From JBBIND01 sp037444075 (GTDB lineage: Bacteria > Acidobacteriota > Terriglobia > Bryobacterales > Bryobacteraceae): a stretch of 10,818 nucleotides of DNA. Under the pieces are notes generated by a model. The model did no database searches and was not told the DNA's origin. It worked only from the letters and a program-made list of their open reading frames with translations. Below, piece after piece: positions 7,266 through 10,818 of this stretch (position 1 is the first letter of the stretch; the number at the start of each line of letters is the position of its first letter). The stretch spans positions 1 to 10,818 of the forward strand of contig JBBIND010000096.1 of the NCBI GenBank assembly GCA_037444075.1. The letters run 5' to 3'. A program made the translations under genes and the position numbers.

Positions 7266-8479
7266 AGATCCTGTGGGTCACCTCCAATTTTCTGCACCCG
7301 ACCACCAAGGGCGGCCAGATCCGCACGCTGGAAATGCTGAAGCATCTCCACCAGCGTCACGAGATTCACTTCGCGGCCTTTGAGAATCCTGACGAACCCG
7401 AGGGACCGCTGCGCAGCGGCGAGTATTCCACGCGCGCTTTCTCTTTCCGTCTGCGGGTTCCGCCGCACGGGTCAGCCGGGTTTGTCTGGCAACTGGTGCG
7501 GGGATTGTTTGCACGCTGGCCGGTGGCCGTCAGCCGCTTCTACTCCCGTCAGGCGCATGATTTCCTCGCGGAACTCATGCGGCGGGAAAACTATGACCGC
7601 CTGGTGTGCGATTTTCTGACGCCGGCGGCCTATTTCCCGGCCATCGAACGCGCCGTCCTGTTCCAGCACAACGTGGAGACGATCATCTGGAGACGGCGGG
7701 TGGAACACGCCGGCGATCCCTTGAGCCGGTGGTATCTGGGGCTCCAGGCGCGGCGCATGTTCGCCTTCGAAAGAGATGTCTGCCGCGCGGCCGGGCGCAT
7801 CGCCGCGGTTTCGGAAACCGACGCGCGCCTGATGCGGGAACTGTTCGGCGCCACGCGCGTGGACGTAATCCCGACGGGCGTCGACGCGGACTACTTCAGC
7901 CCGCCGCACGCGCCCCCTGCGGTGGCGGATCTGGTGTTTGTGGGTTCCATGGACTGGGCCCCCAACGTGGACGGCATCGGCTACTTCATGCGCGAAGTGC
8001 TGCCCCTCATCCAGGCTGAACGCCCGTCGTGCACCGTGGCGGTGGTGGGACGCACGCCTCCCGCGGAAGTGCAACAACTCGCCGCCCAGGACAAGCGCGT
8101 CCTCGTCACCGGTACGGTGCCTGACGTGCGCCCCTACCTGTGGGGCTCGCGTGTGGCGATTGTGCCGTTGCGCATCGGCGGAGGGACGCGGCTGAAAATC
8201 TATGAAGCCATGGCCGCCCAAATTCCCGTGGTTTCGACGGCCATCGGGGCGGAAGGGCTTCAGGTGGAGAGCGGCCGGCACCTGCTGCTGGCCGATACCC
8301 CGGAAGCCTTCGCCCGGCAATGCCTGGCGCTGCTCGATGACGCCCCGGCCGCCCGCCTCATGGCCGAACAAGCCCGGCGCCTGGTGACAGCGTCGTTCTC
8401 CTGGACCGAAGTAGTGCGCCGCTTTGAGCGGATTCTGGAACAGGCCCCTGAGGGCACGCCCCGAAAGGCGCCGGCATGA
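7262..8479 (+). CDS. Glycosyltransferase family 4 (GT-B fold), EPS-type
   Basis: A 405-residue cytoplasmic or membrane-associated GT-B enzyme that should transfer a sugar from a nucleotide-sugar donor to a growing lipid-linked glycan. The N-terminal acceptor domain begins with KILWVTSNF and a Gly-rich KGGQIRTLEML (17-27). The HNVET and VSETDA stretches mark the domain junction, followed by IPTGVDADYF (203-212). The donor domain carries FVGSMDWAPNVDG (226-238), VVGRTPPAEV (261-270), TGTVPDVRPYL (283-293) and PLRIGGGTRLKIYEAMA (302-318). In this last motif only the second Glu (E315) of the usual EX7E is present; Gly307 takes the place of the first. That is typical of the subfamily that includes the PEP-CTERM/exosortase-associated sugar transferase Stp1 (TIGR03087-like), to which it looks closest. 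ATG 7262 overlaps the preceding TGA; an upstream in-frame extension to 7154 lies inside the amidotransferase gene and is rejected. It also ends in an ATGA overlap. Confidence 0.9.
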   Translation: MKILWVTSNFLHPTTKGGQIRTLEMLKHLHQRHEIHFAAFENPDEPEGPLRSGEYSTRAFSFRLRVPPHGSAGFVWQLVRGLFARWPVAVSRFYSRQAHDFLAELMRRENYDRLVCDFLTPAAYFPAIERAVLFQHNVETIIWRRRVEHAGDPLSRWYLGLQARRMFAFERDVCRAAGRIAAVSETDARLMRELFGATRVDVIPTGVDADYFSPPHAPPAVADLVFVGSMDWAPNVDGIGYFMREVLPLIQAERPSCTVAVVGRTPPAEVQQLAAQDKRVLVTGTVPDVRPYLWGSRVAIVPLRIGGGTRLKIYEAMAAQIPVVSTAIGAEGLQVESGRHLLLADTPEAFARQCLALLDDAPAARLMAEQARRLVTASFSWTEVVRRFERILEQAPEGTPRKAPA

Positions 8480-9624
8480 TGCGGGCGGCCGGTGTCGCTT
8501 TCCTGTGCGGCGCCATCGGTCTGTTGTACGTGCTGTTTGGCTATCCTCTGTTGCTGGCGGTATTGTCGCGCCGCGAGAAGCCCGTTATCAAGCGCTTTCA
8601 GCCCCGCCGCGTCACCCTCCTGTTGCCGGTCAGAAACGGCGCCCGCTGGCTCGAAGAGAAACTCCGCTCCGTGCTGGCGCTGGATTACCCGCGCGAGCTG
8701 CTCCAGATTCTGGTGATTGCCAACGGTTGCGAGGACCACACGGAACAGATCGCCACGCGCTTTGCGCCGCAAGGCGTCCGGCTCGTGTCGCTGCCGCGCG
8801 CGGACAAGGCGGAGGCCATCAACGCGGGCGTGGCGCTGGCTGAGGGCGAAATTGTCCTGTTCACGGACGTGCGCCAGGCGCTGGACCCGCTCAGCCTGCA
8901 GCGCCTGGTGGCGTGCTTTGCGGACCCGCACGTGGGCGCCGCAAGCGGCGAACTCATCATCCGCGAGGGCGCCTCCCAGGAAGAGGCGAACGTGGGTCTG
9001 TACTGGCGATACGAGAAATGGATTCGCGTCCGGCAGAGCCGCATCGATTCCGTCATGGGGGCCTCCGGCTGCCTGTACGCCATGCGCCGCGAACTCATCA
9101 CGGCGTTGCCGGCCGGGACTCTGCTGGATGATGTCTACCTGCCGCTGGCGGCTTTCTTCCGCGGCTACCGTGTGATCCTGGAGACCGGCGCCCGGGTGTA
9201 CGACGAACCGGCGTCGCTGAACACCGAATTCCGGCGCAAAGTGCGCACGCTGGCCGGCGTCTACCAGGTAACGGCAGCGTATCCGGGATTGCTGGGACCC
9301 GCCAACCGGATGTGGTTTCATTTCCTTTCCCACAAACTCGGCCGCCTGCTGGCGCCCTGGTGCCTGCTTCTGATAGCAGTCAGCAGTTTCTTCCTGCCCG
9401 CGCCCTGGTGGTTCCCTGCCCTGGCGCTTCAGGCGTGTTTTTATGGCCTTGCTGTGCTGGATCCCTGTCTGCCGGAAGATTTTCCATTGAAACGTGTGAC
9501 GGCGCCGGTGCGCGCGTTTGTGGTGCTCATGGCCAGCGCGTTGTGTGCGGCGTTCGTGTGGGTTCTCCCTGGCCGCGGACTCTGGCCGGAGACCCGCTCC
9601 AGCGGGTCCGGCACAACGAGGTAA
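8476..9624 (+). CDS. Membrane-anchored glycosyltransferase family 2
   Basis: A 382-residue inner-membrane enzyme. An N-terminal helix (about 7-30) is followed by a cytosolic GT-A domain: RRVTLLLPVRNGARWLEEKL (44-63), IANGCEDHTEQIA (81-93), RADKAEAINAGVALA (108-122), and FTDVRQ (129-134) at the position of the metal-binding DxD. GASGCLYAMRREL (195-207) and LLDDVYLP (216-223, probable catalytic base) follow. RRKVRTLAGVYQ (253-264) stands where processive enzymes have QxxRW. The C-terminal region has about three membrane segments (roughly 288-306, 311-328, 343-363), the layout of HAS/NodC/PgaC-like transferases, so it may elongate or translocate a chain, but the classical QxxRW is absent and processivity is unproven. 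AAGG at 8465-8468 lies 7 bases before ATG 8476, and the start overlaps the preceding TGA. A second ATG at 8479 is directly in frame. Confidence 0.9.
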   Translation: MMRAAGVAFLCGAIGLLYVLFGYPLLLAVLSRREKPVIKRFQPRRVTLLLPVRNGARWLEEKLRSVLALDYPRELLQILVIANGCEDHTEQIATRFAPQGVRLVSLPRADKAEAINAGVALAEGEIVLFTDVRQALDPLSLQRLVACFADPHVGAASGELIIREGASQEEANVGLYWRYEKWIRVRQSRIDSVMGASGCLYAMRRELITALPAGTLLDDVYLPLAAFFRGYRVILETGARVYDEPASLNTEFRRKVRTLAGVYQVTAAYPGLLGPANRMWFHFLSHKLGRLLAPWCLLLIAVSSFFLPAPWWFPALALQACFYGLAVLDPCLPEDFPLKRVTAPVRAFVVLMASALCAAFVWVLPGRGLWPETRSSGSGTTR

Positions 9625-9636
9625 CGCACTCTCCCC

Positions 9637-10770
9637 ATGCCGCCTCCCTACCCCATCCTGTTGCTGACGCGGAACCTCGATGTCGGAGGCAGTGAGCGCC
9701 AACTGGTGCGGCTGGCCCTGGAACTGGACCGGGCGCGCTTCCAACCGCACGTGGGTTGCTTCCGCAAGGAAGGTCTTTACCTCAGAGAGCTCGAAGAGCG
9801 GGCCATCCCCGTCGAGGAATTCCCCGTGCGCAGCTTCCAATCGCTCGGCGCCCTGAAAGCGGCACGGCAATTGGGCGACTACCTGGAACGCCACACGATT
9901 CGCCTGGTCCACAGCTTTGACGTACCGGCGAACCTGTTCGCTGTCCCGGTGGCGCGCGCTTACCGTTGTCCGGTGGTGCTTTCCAGCCAGCGAGCCTACC
10001 GCCATCTGACGCCGGGGCTCCCGGAATGGCTGCTGCGTCTCACGGATGCGGCGGTCGACGGCGTGGTGGTGAATTGCCTGGCCCTGCGGGAAGATCTGAC
10101 TCAGCGCCACATGCTGCCCGCCTCGCTGGTGCATGTGTGTTACAACGGCGTCGACGCGGACACGTTCCACCCGGAGCCGCGCCGGCGCATGCCGCCTGTA
10201 GCGGAGGCTGATCTGGTGATCGGGGTAGCGGCAGTTTTTCGCCCCGAAAAGGCGCTGCACGTGCTGGTGGAAGCGTTTGCCCGGGTTTGCCAGGCCGCGC
10301 CGGGCCTGCGGCTGGTGTTGATCGGCGAAGGGGAAACACGGCCCGCGCTGGAGCGGCTGAGCGCGGAGTTAGGCCTGGGCGAGCAGTGCCTGTTCATACC
10401 CCCGGTCCGGGATGTGGCCGGCTGGCTGCGTTCGATCGATATCTTTGTGCTGCCTTCAGTATCCGAGGGCTTCTCCAATGCCTTGCTGGAGGCCATGGCC
10501 TGCGGCTGCGCCCCGGTGGCCACGCGCGTGGGCGGCAATGTGGAATTGATTGGGGACGATGAGCGGGGCCTGCTGTTTGAGCCGGGCGACACGGCCACTC
10601 TGGCGGCTCACCTGCGCCTGCTCGTGGAGAATGAAGCCGTGCGCCGGAGCTTTTCCTCCAGAGCGGCGCGCTTCGTGCATGAGCGCTTCACGGCCAGAGC
10701 GGCAGCAGACCGCATGGCGGAAATCTACGAGTCCTTTCTGGCGCCACCCGATACGCAGAGCCGCCCCTAA
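9637..10770 (+). CDS. Glycosyltransferase family 4 (GT-B fold)
   Basis: A 377-residue GT-B enzyme, the second family 4 transferase of the operon. The N-terminal domain has the Gly-rich acceptor loop DVGGSERQLVRLAL (15-28), and HSFDVPANLFA (92-102) and SSQRAY (116-121). The hinge reads YNGVDADTFHPE (169-180). The donor domain has GVAAVFRPEKALHVLVEAF (196-214) with the phosphate-contacting Arg-x-x-Lys, LVLIGEGETRPALE (226-239), and SVSEGFSNALLEAMACG (274-290), which holds a complete EX7E motif (E277 and E285). It should retain donor stereochemistry and add one sugar to a lipid-linked oligosaccharide. It resembles the Stp2-type transferases of exosortase loci, but that similarity is generic to GT4. 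It follows the GT2 gene after 12 bases. GAGG at 9618-9621 is 15 bases from the ATG, so ribosome binding is weak or coupled. Confidence 0.9.
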   Translation: MPPPYPILLLTRNLDVGGSERQLVRLALELDRARFQPHVGCFRKEGLYLRELEERAIPVEEFPVRSFQSLGALKAARQLGDYLERHTIRLVHSFDVPANLFAVPVARAYRCPVVLSSQRAYRHLTPGLPEWLLRLTDAAVDGVVVNCLALREDLTQRHMLPASLVHVCYNGVDADTFHPEPRRRMPPVAEADLVIGVAAVFRPEKALHVLVEAFARVCQAAPGLRLVLIGEGETRPALERLSAELGLGEQCLFIPPVRDVAGWLRSIDIFVLPSVSEGFSNALLEAMACGCAPVATRVGGNVELIGDDERGLLFEPGDTATLAAHLRLLVENEAVRRSFSSRAARFVHERFTARAAADRMAEIYESFLAPPDTQSRP

Positions 10771-10818
10771 GGCCCGGAGAGCGGTGGCTGACCGGCGGGG
10801 CAGGCGGCCTGCCGCACA
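10771..10818. other. Trailing 48 bases with a small hairpin
   Basis: After the last TAA there is a perfect GGCAGG/CCTGCC stem with a three-base loop at 10799-10813 and no T tract. It is too close to the window edge to say whether it is a terminator stem or part of a downstream gene. Confidence 0.3.

Noticed and set aside
7877..10161. A 15-base direct repeat (GGCGTCGACGCGGAC) at 7877-7891 and 10147-10161
   Set aside because: Both copies encode the conserved Gly-Val-Asp-Ala-Asp hinge of GT4 enzymes, so shared protein motif and codon bias explain it.
8260..10260. A 666-codon open frame on the minus strand across the GT2 gene and parts of both GT4 genes
   Set aside because: It lies antisense to three genes with clear family motifs, spans their boundaries, is rich in Arg, His and Gln, and shows no domain. 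It is a shadow of GC-rich codon bias.
10784..10818. Possible GTG start of a next operon gene (GGAG at 10776-10779)
   Set aside because: Only 11 codons are visible, the spacing to GGAG is just 4 bases, and nothing in the residues can be recognised. More sequence to the right would settle it.

Overview
This is a GC-rich bacterial window with no RNA genes, transposases or CRISPR arrays that I can see. It splits into two modules that meet tail to tail near 2516-2671. The host is probably a soil-type Gram-negative bacterium. The style of the secreted beta-propeller/FnIII protein beside a glycosyltransferase cluster makes me think of Acidobacteriota (Bryobacter/Solibacter-like), but that is an impression and not something the sequence proves.

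Left module (1-2515, plus strand). The window opens inside a gene whose last 45 codons are visible (3-140). It ends in an ATGA overlap with a 792-residue exported protein. That protein has a signal peptide, an N-terminal Ig/BACON-like beta domain, a beta-propeller interrupted by a small module resembling those of phage tail proteins and E1 'FCCH' domains, an FnIII domain and a C-terminal beta tail. Its ten cysteines fall into five neighbouring pairs. No ligand or enzymatic activity can be read from it.

Right module (2672-10818). This is a surface-polysaccharide assembly cluster. A SAM-dependent methyltransferase (minus strand) is divergent from a polytopic GT-C-like membrane protein. After a 127-base gap containing an inverted repeat come four plus-strand genes: a glutamine-dependent asparagine synthetase-type amidotransferase, a GT4 glycosyltransferase, a membrane-anchored GT2 glycosyltransferase and a second GT4 glycosyltransferase. 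The first three of these are joined by 4-base ATGA overlaps and the last follows after 12 bases, so they very likely form one operon. Together they suggest synthesis of an exopolysaccharide or O-antigen-like glycan whose sugars may be amidated and methylated. The gene mix resembles exosortase-associated EPS loci, but no exosortase, Wzx/Wzy, priming transferase or chain-length gene is visible here.

The glycan cluster is recognisable biology. The least explained item is the exported multidomain protein with its interrupted propeller, together with its overlapping upstream partner.
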